Source of the DNA: JANMCE01 sp031410595
GTDB lineage: Bacteria > Actinomycetota > Acidimicrobiia > Acidimicrobiales > Ilumatobacteraceae
Reading direction: 5' to 3'
NCBI GenBank assembly: GCA_031410595.1
Contig: JANNZM010000077.1
Coordinates: 1-45,764, forward strand
Length of the DNA stretch: 45,764 nt
Shown here: in pieces, positions 1-8,066 of the stretch
How the letters are laid out: each line of letters starts with the position of its first letter
How positions within the stretch are numbered: position 1 is the stretch's first letter
The notes under the pieces: model-generated
The model's input: the letters and a program-made list of their open reading frames with translations, nothing else
Database searches by the model: none
What the model was told of the DNA's origin: nothing
Position numbers and translations under genes: made by a program

Positions 1-54
1 GAGCGTAGCGTTCGGGACCGAACACGTTGGTGTCAACGAGCGTCCTGCGGGGAC

Positions 55-540
55 TTACGGCACCCGCTGCAGGGTCGCTGACAGGTGGTGCTGGATGGTT
101 CGCCCGACCGCAGCCATTGTGACGGAGTAGTGCATCGAGTCGCCTTCTATGTCAAAGACTCGGGCCAGCGCTGTCACTTCCTTCGATGACTCGGTGCGGC
201 CGATGGTTGTGGTGTGCAAGTAGAACCGTCCCCCGCCTTCGGAGGCAACGAACTTGCCTTCTTCCACCTCGACGATGCCGGTCGGATGGGCAACGACAAA
301 CTCGGTCCGCTCGAGCGACGGGAAGCGCCAATAGCCGACCTCGGCGTGAAGTGGACGGCCGTCATCTTTCGCCGTGGTCTTTTGGCTGTAGGCGAGGAAG
401 GGCTTGCCGACATGACCGAACGTGATCGTCTCGAGATAGTCGAAGGATTTGATGGTCGGGTACTCGCCCGAGCCCTCACCGGTCCAGGTGCCGAGCAGGA
501 ACGCAAACGGCTCAATAGAAGGATGCAGCGGCACGGACAT
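55..540 (-). CDS. Nitrobindin-like heme-binding beta-barrel protein (THAP4/DUF1794 family)
   Basis: A 161-residue protein of the nitrobindin/fatty-acid-binding-like family. The N-terminal signature GTWTGEG (residues 17-23) is the GxWxGxG motif that opens this small ten-stranded barrel. Family members bind ferric heme and are proposed to isomerise peroxynitrite or sense NO; that role is family knowledge. There is no signal peptide or membrane segment, so it should be cytosolic. The length is normal for a single-domain member. It follows the asparaginase gene on the same strand after 12 bases and is probably co-transcribed with it. Family is confident, in vivo role is not. Confidence 0.85.
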   Translation of the reverse strand: MSVPLHPSIEPFAFLLGTWTGEGSGEYPTIKSFDYLETITFGHVGKPFLAYSQKTTAKDDGRPLHAEVGYWRFPSLERTEFVVAHPTGIVEVEEGKFVASEGGGRFYLHTTTIGRTESSKEVTALARVFDIEGDSMHYSVTMAAVGRTIQHHLSATLQRVP

Positions 541-552
541 GCCACCATCGTG

Positions 553-1512
553 TCAGGTTCGCACAACCGCTTCCGAAATTCCGACGGCTCGGATTTCACC
601 GACGGGCCGGCCGTGGCCGAGAGCGACCTCGTGGGTACGCTCTGCCGCCCAGCGAAGATCGACACCGAGAGCCTGCAGCGCAGCCGCGATGATGGTGGCC
701 CGTGACCGCCAGGCGCCGTCTTCCACCTTGAGGGCTACCGCTCGACCGTCGGAGGTCGCGGCCGCATACACGCCTTCGGCCCCGTCCTTGGCGATGAGGC
801 CCGGTATCTCCTCGATGAAGATCGACACATCACGACCAGTTCCGCCGAGTAGATGCGGATGCTGACGCATGGCCGCGGCCACCTGTCCTTCAGCCGTGTA
901 AGCCGGCGCCAGGGCCAACGTCCGAAACGCTCGGGCGAGTCCAACCAAAGACGTGGCGTGCACCGGCGCGCCACAGCCATCAATACCAATGTGTGCGACC
1001 TTCTCACCCGTCAACCGTTCGACCGTCGCGGTGATGTGGCGCTGGAGGGGATGGTTCGGATCGAGATAACCCTCAAGCGGCCAGCCTGCGATAAGACAAG
1101 TAGCCAACATCGAGGCGTGCTTGCCCGAGCAGTTCTGCTGCAGTGGCGTCTTGGGTACGCCATCACGAATGGCAGCGTTGCGTGACTCCTCATCGAGTGG
1201 CCAATCGGGTGTGTTGCGCAGGTCATCTTCGGTGAGCTGCGCGCCGTCCAGGATCTGGCGGACGCCAACGATGTGATCGCGCTCCCCCGAATGTGACGAC
1301 GCGGTCAGCGCCAGCAGTTCCGAGGGCAGGACCAAGCCGACAGTCAGCATCGCGACGGCTTGCAGTGGCTTGTTCGAGGATCGCCCGAAGACAGCCTGCT
1401 CGGGCGCGCCGATTGACAATGCCGTTAAGCCATCAGCGGAAAGGCCAACCAACGAACCGTGGTGGCGGCTCTCCACCACACCCGAACGTGTCACCTCCGC
1501 CAAAACCGTCAC
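553..1512 (-). CDS. L-asparaginase II family protein
   Basis: A protein of about 319 residues matching the asparaginase II family (PF06089), which hydrolyses asparagine to aspartate and ammonia. Recognisable blocks are VTRSGVVESRHHGSLVGL near the N-terminus, the central NCSGKHASMLA and DGCGAPVHA, and GGTGRDV further on. The open frame extends upstream to 1686, but those residues are arginine-rich, unlike the family, and overlap the divergent murT gene. I therefore chose the GTG at 1512, about 100 bases from the murT start. It leads a two-gene minus-strand unit with the nitrobindin-like gene. Substrate range is inferred from family. Confidence 0.88.
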   Translation of the reverse strand: MTVLAEVTRSGVVESRHHGSLVGLSADGLTALSIGAPEQAVFGRSSNKPLQAVAMLTVGLVLPSELLALTASSHSGERDHIVGVRQILDGAQLTEDDLRNTPDWPLDEESRNAAIRDGVPKTPLQQNCSGKHASMLATCLIAGWPLEGYLDPNHPLQRHITATVERLTGEKVAHIGIDGCGAPVHATSLVGLARAFRTLALAPAYTAEGQVAAAMRQHPHLLGGTGRDVSIFIEEIPGLIAKDGAEGVYAAATSDGRAVALKVEDGAWRSRATIIAAALQALGVDLRWAAERTHEVALGHGRPVGEIRAVGISEAVVRT

Positions 1513-1612
1513 GGCTCTATGTCTAGCCGAGGCGAGGCGAAAACACCGCGAGTTTGGGGGCGAGCCGAAAGACACCCGGGCCGAAGCATGCCAGGCGGGT
1601 ATCGTCGGAGGC

Positions 1613-2854
1613 ATGACTTCCGGGATGCTGCGGCCGCCGTTGCGTACGCAGGCGGCCGTCGCGGTTGGCAAGCTCGCTAGTCGCACCAGCCAAATGCTCG
1701 GGCGTGGTCACGGCACAGTCATCGGCGGCAACATCACCCTCAAACTCGACCCGGGCGCGCTGCAGAGCCTGGTTGGCAAGCGGGCGGTCACCGTCATCAC
1801 CGGCACGAACGGCAAGTCGACCACCACTCGTCTCGTGCGAGAAGCGCTCGGCTCAACCCACAAGACCGCCAGCAACCGCGGCGCCAACATGCCGCCGGGT
1901 CTCATCGAGGCCGCCGCCGATCAGAGCGCGCAAGAACTCGTCTTCGAAGTGGACGAGCTCTACGTGCCCCGGGTTGTCGAGTCCACCAGGGCCAGCATTC
2001 TGGTGCTGCTCAATCTGAGCCGCGACCAGCTTGATCGCATCACCGAAATCCGCCGCGTCGCCGAGTTGTGGCGATCATTGTTGACCAGGGTTGACTGGAA
2101 GCTCACCGTCATCGCCAACGCCGATGATCCGCTGCTGGTGTGGGCCGTCGGTGACTACGCCAGCGTGGTGTGGGTGTCGGGGGGATATCGGTGGAAAGAA
2201 GACGCAGCCCTCTGCCCAAACTGTTCCCGAGTCCGCGCTGTCAACGCCGATGGAACCTGGACCTGCGAGTGTGGGCTGAATCGACCAACGGCAACGTGGA
2301 CACTCGATGCAACCGGCGCCAACGGTCCCCACGGTGTCACTCCGTTCACACTCGGTTTGCCCGGAGACTTCAACCGCTCGAACGCGCTCGTAGCCCTAGC
2401 GGTTGCCGCCGAACGCGGCATCGATCCAGCCACGGCCATCGGGCCGATTGAAAAGGTTGTCGATGTCTCGGGTCGCTACGTCACAGCAGATGTTGACGGC
2501 CGTGCCGTGCGCCTGTTCCTGGCCAAGAACCCGGCGTCATGGACCGAGCTGTTGTATCTCCTCTCGCACGAAAACGCCTCGGTCGTGTTCGTTTTGAACG
2601 CCCGCATTGCCGACGGTCAGGACACGTCGTGGCTGTGGGATGTGCCGTTCGAACAAGCCGCGGGGCGTGCAGTGGTAGCGGCCGGCGATCGACGACTCGA
2701 TCTTGCCTATCGGCTTCAACTCGCCAACGTCGAGCACACGGTGGCCGAATCGGCGCTCGCCGCCATCAAGAATCTCCCACCCGGCCCCGTCGAGCTGCTG
2801 GCGACGTACACCGCGTTTCACGATGTCTTGAAGGAGCTTCATGTCGAATGGTGA
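1613..2854 (+). CDS. murT: Lipid II isoglutaminyl synthase, ATP-dependent subunit MurT
   Basis: A Mur-ligase family protein of 413 residues. Residues 64-70 hold the ATP-binding loop GTNGKST. A zinc-ribbon insertion follows, with cysteines at about 201, 204, 218 and 220; this insertion is a MurT hallmark. A Mur ligase C-terminal domain closes the protein. MurT activates the alpha-carboxyl of D-glutamate in lipid II, and GatD supplies ammonia to make D-isoglutamine, a peptidoglycan modification. The frame is open back to 1370, but the ATG at 1613 gives the normal N-terminus and leaves a divergent promoter gap; ATG 1625 is also possible. The gene overlaps gatD by 14 bases, implying coupled translation. 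Confidence 0.95.
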   Translation: MTSGMLRPPLRTQAAVAVGKLASRTSQMLGRGHGTVIGGNITLKLDPGALQSLVGKRAVTVITGTNGKSTTTRLVREALGSTHKTASNRGANMPPGLIEAAADQSAQELVFEVDELYVPRVVESTRASILVLLNLSRDQLDRITEIRRVAELWRSLLTRVDWKLTVIANADDPLLVWAVGDYASVVWVSGGYRWKEDAALCPNCSRVRAVNADGTWTCECGLNRPTATWTLDATGANGPHGVTPFTLGLPGDFNRSNALVALAVAAERGIDPATAIGPIEKVVDVSGRYVTADVDGRAVRLFLAKNPASWTELLYLLSHENASVVFVLNARIADGQDTSWLWDVPFEQAAGRAVVAAGDRRLDLAYRLQLANVEHTVAESALAAIKNLPPGPVELLATYTAFHDVLKELHVEW

Positions 2855-3554
2855 CCGCCTCTCCATCGCATTGCTCTATCCGACCGTGCTCGGTCTCTAC
2901 GGCGACCGAGGCAATGCAAGCGTGCTGGCCCACCGGGCCAAGGCCCGCGACATCGACGGCGAGATTCTCGTCGTCGACCCCGGCACGCCCGTACCGGAGC
3001 ACGCCGACATCTACCTGCTCGGCGGCGGGGAGGACATCGCTCAGACCACCGGATGCGAACTGCTGCGTGCCGATGGCGGATTAGCCCGCGCTCACGCCCG
3101 TCATGCTGTCATCTTCGCAGTGTGCGCCGGCATGCAGATTCTGGGCACATCGTTTCCGGCCGATGGGCGCGTCGTTGACGGCCTTGGCCTGCTCGACATC
3201 GTCACCACACCCGGCAGCCCTCGAGCCGTGGGTGAGTTGTTGACCGAAGCCGTCGGTGTAGATCTGCCGACCATGACGGGCTACGAAAACCACGGCGGAC
3301 GCAGTCGTCTCGGCCCGGATCTCAAACCGCTCGGCCGCGTGGTCGCCGGCATCGGCAACGGCGTCGACGACGGTACCGAGGGCGCGGTGCTTGGCCACAC
3401 GCTGGCCACTTACATGCACGGCCCAGCCCTGGTGCGAAACCCAGCCATGGCCGACCTCCTGCTCGGGTGGGCTGTCGGAAAGGGGCTCCCCCCCATGGAC
3501 GAGCCCCTTGTCGATGCGCTACGTACGGAGCGCCTCAGCGCCGTAAGGAAGTAG
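2841..3554 (+). CDS. gatD: Lipid II isoglutaminyl synthase, glutamine amidotransferase subunit GatD
   Basis: A CobB/CobQ-like class I glutamine amidotransferase of 237 residues. The nucleophile is Cys95 in FAVCAGMQILG, and the catalytic histidine is probably His193 in ATYMHGP. The block GYENHGG (147-153) is typical of the GatD/CobQ group. It hydrolyses glutamine and channels ammonia to MurT for amidation of lipid II at the cytoplasmic membrane face. Its start lies inside the end of murT. It converges on the metallopeptidase gene with five bases between the stops and no visible hairpin. Confidence 0.95.
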   Translation: MSNGDRLSIALLYPTVLGLYGDRGNASVLAHRAKARDIDGEILVVDPGTPVPEHADIYLLGGGEDIAQTTGCELLRADGGLARAHARHAVIFAVCAGMQILGTSFPADGRVVDGLGLLDIVTTPGSPRAVGELLTEAVGVDLPTMTGYENHGGRSRLGPDLKPLGRVVAGIGNGVDDGTEGAVLGHTLATYMHGPALVRNPAMADLLLGWAVGKGLPPMDEPLVDALRTERLSAVRK

Positions 3555-3559
3555 CCCGG

Positions 3560-4519
3560 TCAGATACCGCCGCTGAACGTGTCACAGTCGTTCATGTTGC
3601 CGCGGGTGAGCCCGTTCTGGAACCAGTTCACGCGTTGGGCCGACGAGCCGTGTGTCCACGATTCGCGATTGACGCGTCCCTGGAACTTCTTCTGAATGTA
3701 GTCGTCACCAACCTTGGTAGCGGCGTCGATTCCGTCGGCAATATCGGCGTCAGTGAGGTTCTTGATGAAGCCGTCACCAACCGCATGGTTGGCCCACACC
3801 CCGGCGTAGCAATCGGCTTGCAGCTCCAAGCGAACGCTGGCCGACTCCGGGCCGGTCTTGTTGCCGGCGCGCTCAACCTGAGCCGATGTGCCGAGCAGGT
3901 CCTGAACGTGATGGCCGTACTCATGCGCAAGCACGTAGGCCTGGGCAAAGGTTCCGGCCGACGCGCCGAACTTCGTCTTGAACTCATCGAAGAAACCAAG
4001 GTCCAGGTACACGTACTGATCGGCCGGGCAGTAGAACGGACCCATCGCGGATTCGGCCGGACCGCAACCGGTGGACACCTGGTCACGGAAGAAGCGGGTC
4101 TTGGCCGGCTGGTACTGCAGGTTCTGGCGGGGGAACTCAGCGGTCCAGAACTTCTGCACGGAGTTGATCGAGGCCAGGAGCGCGCAGTCCTGCTTGGTGT
4201 TGGCGTCGGCACCGGTCTTGCAGTTCTCGGAGATCTTGGAGTTGTCGCCCGCTGGCGCTTGAATCTGGCCACCGCCCGGCGAGGTAGGAAGCTGCTGCAG
4301 CCCCGACGTGGCGCCACCACCACCGGCGAACATCTTGAACAGCAAGATGCCGATCGTGAGTAGCAGGCCGAGGCCGCCGCCAACGCGGGGAAGGCCCATT
4401 CCGCCGCCACCCATCCCGCCCATCCCGCCGGTGCTGGCACCGCTGTAGCTGGCGCCGCCACTTGATCGCATGTCATCTACCTGCGAGGCATCAAGTTGCG
4501 CGTTGTTATCGAATTCCAT
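3560..4519 (-). CDS. YpfJ-type membrane-anchored zinc metallopeptidase
   Basis: A 319-residue protein of the neutral zinc metallopeptidase family PF04228 (E. coli YpfJ type). The N-terminus is hydrophilic, then glycine/methionine-rich (about 30-50), followed by one membrane segment (about 49-64), so the catalytic domain probably lies outside the membrane. The zinc site is HEYGHH from residue 199, an HExxH motif, with a downstream LQADCYAG block likely to provide the third ligand. Paired cysteines in the outer domain fit disulfides. Family substrates are unknown. It is a single gene, divergent from the EamA transporter across about 140 bases. Confidence 0.9.
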   Translation of the reverse strand: MEFDNNAQLDASQVDDMRSSGGASYSGASTGGMGGMGGGGMGLPRVGGGLGLLLTIGILLFKMFAGGGGATSGLQQLPTSPGGGQIQAPAGDNSKISENCKTGADANTKQDCALLASINSVQKFWTAEFPRQNLQYQPAKTRFFRDQVSTGCGPAESAMGPFYCPADQYVYLDLGFFDEFKTKFGASAGTFAQAYVLAHEYGHHVQDLLGTSAQVERAGNKTGPESASVRLELQADCYAGVWANHAVGDGFIKNLTDADIADGIDAATKVGDDYIQKKFQGRVNRESWTHGSSAQRVNWFQNGLTRGNMNDCDTFSGGI

Positions 4520-4661
4520 CGGGTTAAGCCTTCCTTCAGCCGGTAGCGGGGACCACCTGCGTACATTCAGTGCTTAACCCTATCCTTCCCGATGCGCCAG
4601 TCCGGTCAACTCGCCAGCGGCGTTACGGACCGAGCGTCGGCCTGTGCCAGTCTCTGTCACC

Positions 4662-5528
4662 ATGAGCGTGCTGGCAGCTGCGACGAATGCGCCGCTTGGC
4701 GTCGCACTGGCGTTGCTTTCGGCTCTCGTCTACGGGTGCGCCGACTTCGGCGGAGGGCGGGCGAGTCGACTCGCCAGTGCCACGACCGTCACCTTTACCT
4801 CGCAGCTCGCTGGCCTGCTCGTCGTGATAATTGCGGCACCAGTCGTGCCGCATGGCCCCATCACGAGTCGCATGCTGATCGCCGGATTCGTTGGCGGCAT
4901 CGCAGGCGGGGGTGGGGTGATGTTGTTCTACTATTTGCTTGCGAACGGCACGATGAGCATCGTGTCCCCCGTGACCGCCGTGTCCGCCGCAGCCGTCCCA
5001 ATCATCGGTGGCCTCCTGTTCGGCGAGCGTCCGGGCGTGGTTGCACTCGTCGGCCTCGCACTGGCTATCGGTGCCATCGTGCTCGTCTCGATGGTGAAGG
5101 GGGAACACGATCCGCACACCACGAGGACCGTCTTGCTTTCCGTGGCGGCGGGAATGCTTTTCGGTCTCTTCTACGTCGCGCTCTCCCGGTCGGGACCGCG
5201 GCCCGGGGTCATCCCGTTCCTCGGCTCGCGCCTGTCATCGTTATCCATCGCCGCTGCCTTCGCGGTGTCACGGAAAGAACCGCTGTTCGTCACCCGCAAG
5301 GCCGTGCCGTTGGCTGCGGCGACCGGCATCATGGACATGGTCGCCAACGTCCTCTTCCTGTACGCCAGCCTGGTCGGCCTGCTCACGATCACGGGAGCGA
5401 TCGCAGCGCTGTACCCGATATCAACGCTCCTCCTGGCCCGCTTCATCGACCACGAACGTCTTCGCCCGATTCAGTGGATGGGCCTGGTGGCCGCTTTGGT
5501 CGCCATCGTGCTGATCTCCATCAACTGA
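4662..5528 (+). CDS. EamA/DMT-superfamily transporter
   Basis: A protein of about 288 residues with roughly ten hydrophobic segments arranged as two five-helix EamA repeats; the second begins near TVLLSVAAGMLFGLFYVA. Such proteins export metabolites or amino acids in the drug/metabolite transporter superfamily; the substrate cannot be read from sequence. I chose ATG 4662 over the in-frame GTG 4644 because the hydrophobic N-terminus begins directly after it. The TGA stop lies in the left arm of a perfect hairpin shared with the converging RidA gene. Confidence 0.85.
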   Translation: MSVLAAATNAPLGVALALLSALVYGCADFGGGRASRLASATTVTFTSQLAGLLVVIIAAPVVPHGPITSRMLIAGFVGGIAGGGGVMLFYYLLANGTMSIVSPVTAVSAAAVPIIGGLLFGERPGVVALVGLALAIGAIVLVSMVKGEHDPHTTRTVLLSVAAGMLFGLFYVALSRSGPRPGVIPFLGSRLSSLSIAAAFAVSRKEPLFVTRKAVPLAAATGIMDMVANVLFLYASLVGLLTITGAIAALYPISTLLLARFIDHERLRPIQWMGLVAALVAIVLISIN

Positions 5529-5578
5529 ACGAGTCGGCATTGGTCACCAACGGATGCGACCGCAGCCGACTCGTTCAG
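5525..5578. terminator. Bidirectional hairpin containing both convergent stop codons
   Basis: A perfect 14-base inverted repeat, CTGAACGAGTCGGC at 5525-5538 and its complement at 5565-5578, with a 26-base loop that can form a small GGTC/GACC inner stem. The TGA of the upstream EamA gene lies in one arm and the stop of the converging RidA gene in the other. It lacks a clear T-run, so it may block read-through by structure alone. Confidence 0.6.
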
Positions 5579-5958
5579 CCCAGCACCGCCACGACGTCGA
5601 TTTCGACCCGGGCACCGAGTGGCAGACCGGCAACTTCGACCGTCGAGCGCACCGGCGCCGGGGTTGGCATGTACTCGGCGTAGACCGCGTTCATGGCCGC
5701 AAAGTCGCCGAGGTCTTTCAGGAACACGCTGACCTTGACCGCATGCGCCCATCCGCTACCGGCCGATTCGAGCACGGCCGCCAAGTTGTCGAGGCAACGA
5801 CGAGTCTGCACCGATACATCACCTTCCACCAGTTTGCCCGTGGATGGGTCGACGGGCGTCTGTCCTGCGCAGAAGACGAACCCGTTGGCCACAATGGCCT
5901 GGCTGTAGGGTCCGAGTGCTTTGGGAGCGTTGTCGGTGTGGCTGACGGTGCGATTCAT
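5575..5958 (-). CDS. RidA/YjgF-family imine/enamine deaminase
   Basis: A 127-residue protein of the RidA family, which hydrolyses reactive enamine/imine intermediates released by PLP enzymes such as threonine dehydratase. The family pattern is clear: KALGPYSQAI near residue 13, FCAGQTPVDP, and the C-terminal APVRSTVEVAGLPLGARVEI holding the arginine that binds the substrate carboxylate. The length is normal and there is no targeting signal. It is a single gene, convergent with the EamA gene and divergent from the next EamA gene about 100 bases away. Confidence 0.92.
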   Translation of the reverse strand: MNRTVSHTDNAPKALGPYSQAIVANGFVFCAGQTPVDPSTGKLVEGDVSVQTRRCLDNLAAVLESAGSGWAHAVKVSVFLKDLGDFAAMNAVYAEYMPTPAPVRSTVEVAGLPLGARVEIDVVAVLG

Positions 5959-6059
5959 CGGGCCGTTCTAGCGCAAACGAACCCGCGCTTGCCGGGCGGC
6001 CGACAAAGCGTTTCGAAAACCTCCAGCCATGTTGGTCTGCTCGTGGCAGGCTGCCTCAC

Positions 6060-6941
6060 GTGTCGCGCCGAGATCTGCTGACCCTTGTCCTGCTTTCCGC
6101 GTTGTGGGGTGCGTCGTTTCTCTTTTATCGGGTAGCCGCTCCGCTGGTCGGCCCGATCGTGTTGGCCGAGGCTCGAACCGTGATCGCGTTCATCGCGCTC
6201 GCTCCATTGTTGAAACAGGACCACTGGGCCGCCATACGCAAGCACTGGAAGCCGCTGGTGTTTCTCGGCATCGGCAACGGTGCCATTCCCTACTCGCTCA
6301 TTGCCTACGCCGAACTCACCCTGACCGCGCCGGTTGCGTCGATCCTCAATGCCACCACGGTCATCTTTGCGGCAGTCATCGCGTGGCTGGTTGTGAAGGA
6401 GGCCATGCCGCCCCGGCGCATCATCGGGCTTGCGCTCGGCCTGATCGGCGTGGCCGTCGTCGTCGGCCTTTCCGGATACGCCAGCACGCGCTTGTTCTGG
6501 CTGGCGGTCGGAGCGATGATGGTCTCATCCTTCTCGTACGCCGCGTCGTCGGTACACGCCCGCCGTTCGCTGGGTGGGAACCTTCCGCTGACGCTCGCGG
6601 CCGGTCAGCAATTGACCAGTTCGATCCTTCTGGCGCCGCTCGCGCTGGCGAAGCTCCCGGCGGCCAACTTCACGCTGCGGGGCGTGCTGGCCATGATCGC
6701 GCTCGGCATCATGAGCACCGCGTTCGCTTACATCCTCTACTTCCGGCTGATCACCTCGGTCGGCCCGATAAACACAGTTGCGGTCACGCTGATCGTGCCG
6801 GTGTTCGGCACCCTGTGGTCATGGGTGTTCCGCGGCGAGAATCTCACCTGGGGCGCCGGCTTCGGAGCGCTCATCATCGCGGTCGGCGTGGCCCTCGTCA
6901 CCGGCCTGCGGCTGCCGGGTCGAGCGAGAGTGCCGGCTTAG
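6060..6941 (+). CDS. EamA/DMT-superfamily transporter (second copy)
   Basis: A 293-residue multi-pass protein with two EamA repeats; ALWGASFLFYRVA near residue 14 and the second repeat beginning around FWLAVGAMMVSSFSYA are typical. The start is a GTG at 6060. It has little obvious similarity to the transporter at 4662 beyond the family fold, so this does not look like a recent duplication. Substrate unknown. The stop overlaps by four bases the stop of the converging CAX gene. Confidence 0.87.
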   Translation: MSRRDLLTLVLLSALWGASFLFYRVAAPLVGPIVLAEARTVIAFIALAPLLKQDHWAAIRKHWKPLVFLGIGNGAIPYSLIAYAELTLTAPVASILNATTVIFAAVIAWLVVKEAMPPRRIIGLALGLIGVAVVVGLSGYASTRLFWLAVGAMMVSSFSYAASSVHARRSLGGNLPLTLAAGQQLTSSILLAPLALAKLPAANFTLRGVLAMIALGIMSTAFAYILYFRLITSVGPINTVAVTLIVPVFGTLWSWVFRGENLTWGAGFGALIIAVGVALVTGLRLPGRARVPA

Positions 6942-8023
6942 CCCCACCAGAACGCGGCAGCGATGACGGCATACAACGCGAGCAACGCGGCACCTTCGAG
7001 CCAGGTACTTTCGCCGTCGAACACGACGACCATAGCGATGATGGCAGTGAGCAACATCGCAGCTAGCAGCAACGGTGAGAACACCAGCGTGAGCGCAACG
7101 GGCGCAACGACATGACTCAGTAACACCAGCAGCGGGGCCAGCACCAGTGCCACCTGCAACGGGGATTGCAAGATGACGCTGACCGCGTAGTCGGCCTGGC
7201 CTTTCGCTGCGAGTTGGATGCCCACCACGTTCTCGATGGCGTTGCCGGCGATGGCGACGATCACCAGTCCGGCGAACGCTTCTGAGATGTGCAGCGCTTT
7301 AATGAACGGCTCGAGCGCATGCACAAACCATTCCGACACGAATGCCGCACCGAGCCCGGAGATGGCAAGCATGGCGATGGCGAAGCCGAGCGGCCACAGA
7401 TTGGTGTGCTCGGTGACCGCCGCAGCGTGATGGGCCTTCACACCGGCGCCCGCGGTGCCTGGCTGCTTCTGCATGGCGGCGGGAAGCGACAGGCCGAACA
7501 CAATCAAAAGTGCGATGGACACAAACAGCGACAGACCCGCTTCATGACCGGCAGCAGGGGTATGGAGTGCTGACGTGAGCGACGGGATCGCAAGGGCTCC
7601 GACGGCAAGCAACAGCAGCAGCGAAATCATGCGTCCTTGTTCGGCACCGAATTTCTGTGGGCCGTGCTTCACACCGCCCACCACAAACGCCATGCCGAGG
7701 ATCAGAAGCACGTTGCCGAGGATCGAGCCGACGATGGCGCCCTTGACCACCTCGGTCAGACCAGCGCGCAAAGCAAAAATGGACACAAACAGTTCAGGCA
7801 GGTTGCCGAGCCCGCTTTGCACGACGCCCGTCGCGCCGGGCCCCAGTCGGTCACCGAGCGCTTCTACACTTCGACCAACCAGCACGGCTAGGAGCGCAAG
7901 GGCCACGGCTGCCACCGCAAACGGTACGATGTTGCCAGCGCTCACGAAGCGAAACACACCTGCGCCCACCACGGCGACGGCGCACAGAGCGAACAGGCGA
8001 AGGTCTGGTTTGGCGAGCTTCAT
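6938..8023 (-). CDS. Ca2+/H+ antiporter, CAX type
   Basis: A 361-residue membrane protein of the cation/Ca2+ exchanger superfamily. Both alpha-repeat signatures are visible: GNLPELFVSIFALRAG in the first half, followed by IVGSILGN, and GNAIENVVGIQLAAKG in the second. The acidic residues in these two GN-x-x-E blocks form the ion site in the family. A hydrophilic, histidine-containing loop near residues 185-205 separates the halves. Expected role: proton-driven calcium export across the cytoplasmic membrane. The length is normal. It is a single gene. Confidence 0.9.
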   Translation of the reverse strand: MKLAKPDLRLFALCAVAVVGAGVFRFVSAGNIVPFAVAAVALALLAVLVGRSVEALGDRLGPGATGVVQSGLGNLPELFVSIFALRAGLTEVVKGAIVGSILGNVLLILGMAFVVGGVKHGPQKFGAEQGRMISLLLLLAVGALAIPSLTSALHTPAAGHEAGLSLFVSIALLIVFGLSLPAAMQKQPGTAGAGVKAHHAAAVTEHTNLWPLGFAIAMLAISGLGAAFVSEWFVHALEPFIKALHISEAFAGLVIVAIAGNAIENVVGIQLAAKGQADYAVSVILQSPLQVALVLAPLLVLLSHVVAPVALTLVFSPLLLAAMLLTAIIAMVVVFDGESTWLEGAALLALYAVIAAAFWWG

Positions 8024-8066
8024 GGCGAGGATTCTTACGCGTCCCGCCCGCCCGTTCCGAGATGCC

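Noticed and set aside
1..54. On the minus strand this edge reads TLVDTNVFGPERYA, resembling the start of a PIN domain.
   Set aside because: Too short, no in-frame start codon nearby and cut by the window edge. A small palindrome (10-23) occupies the same bases and fits a terminator of the nitrobindin-like gene equally well.
1370..1612. Longer N-terminus for MurT from 1370 and for asparaginase up to 1686.
   Set aside because: These extensions overlap each other on opposite strands, lack family similarity and would leave no promoter space.
3467..4363. A 298-codon plus-strand frame opposite the zinc metallopeptidase.
   Set aside because: It is antisense to a gene with clear catalytic motifs and matches no known protein; typical of high-GC shadow frames.
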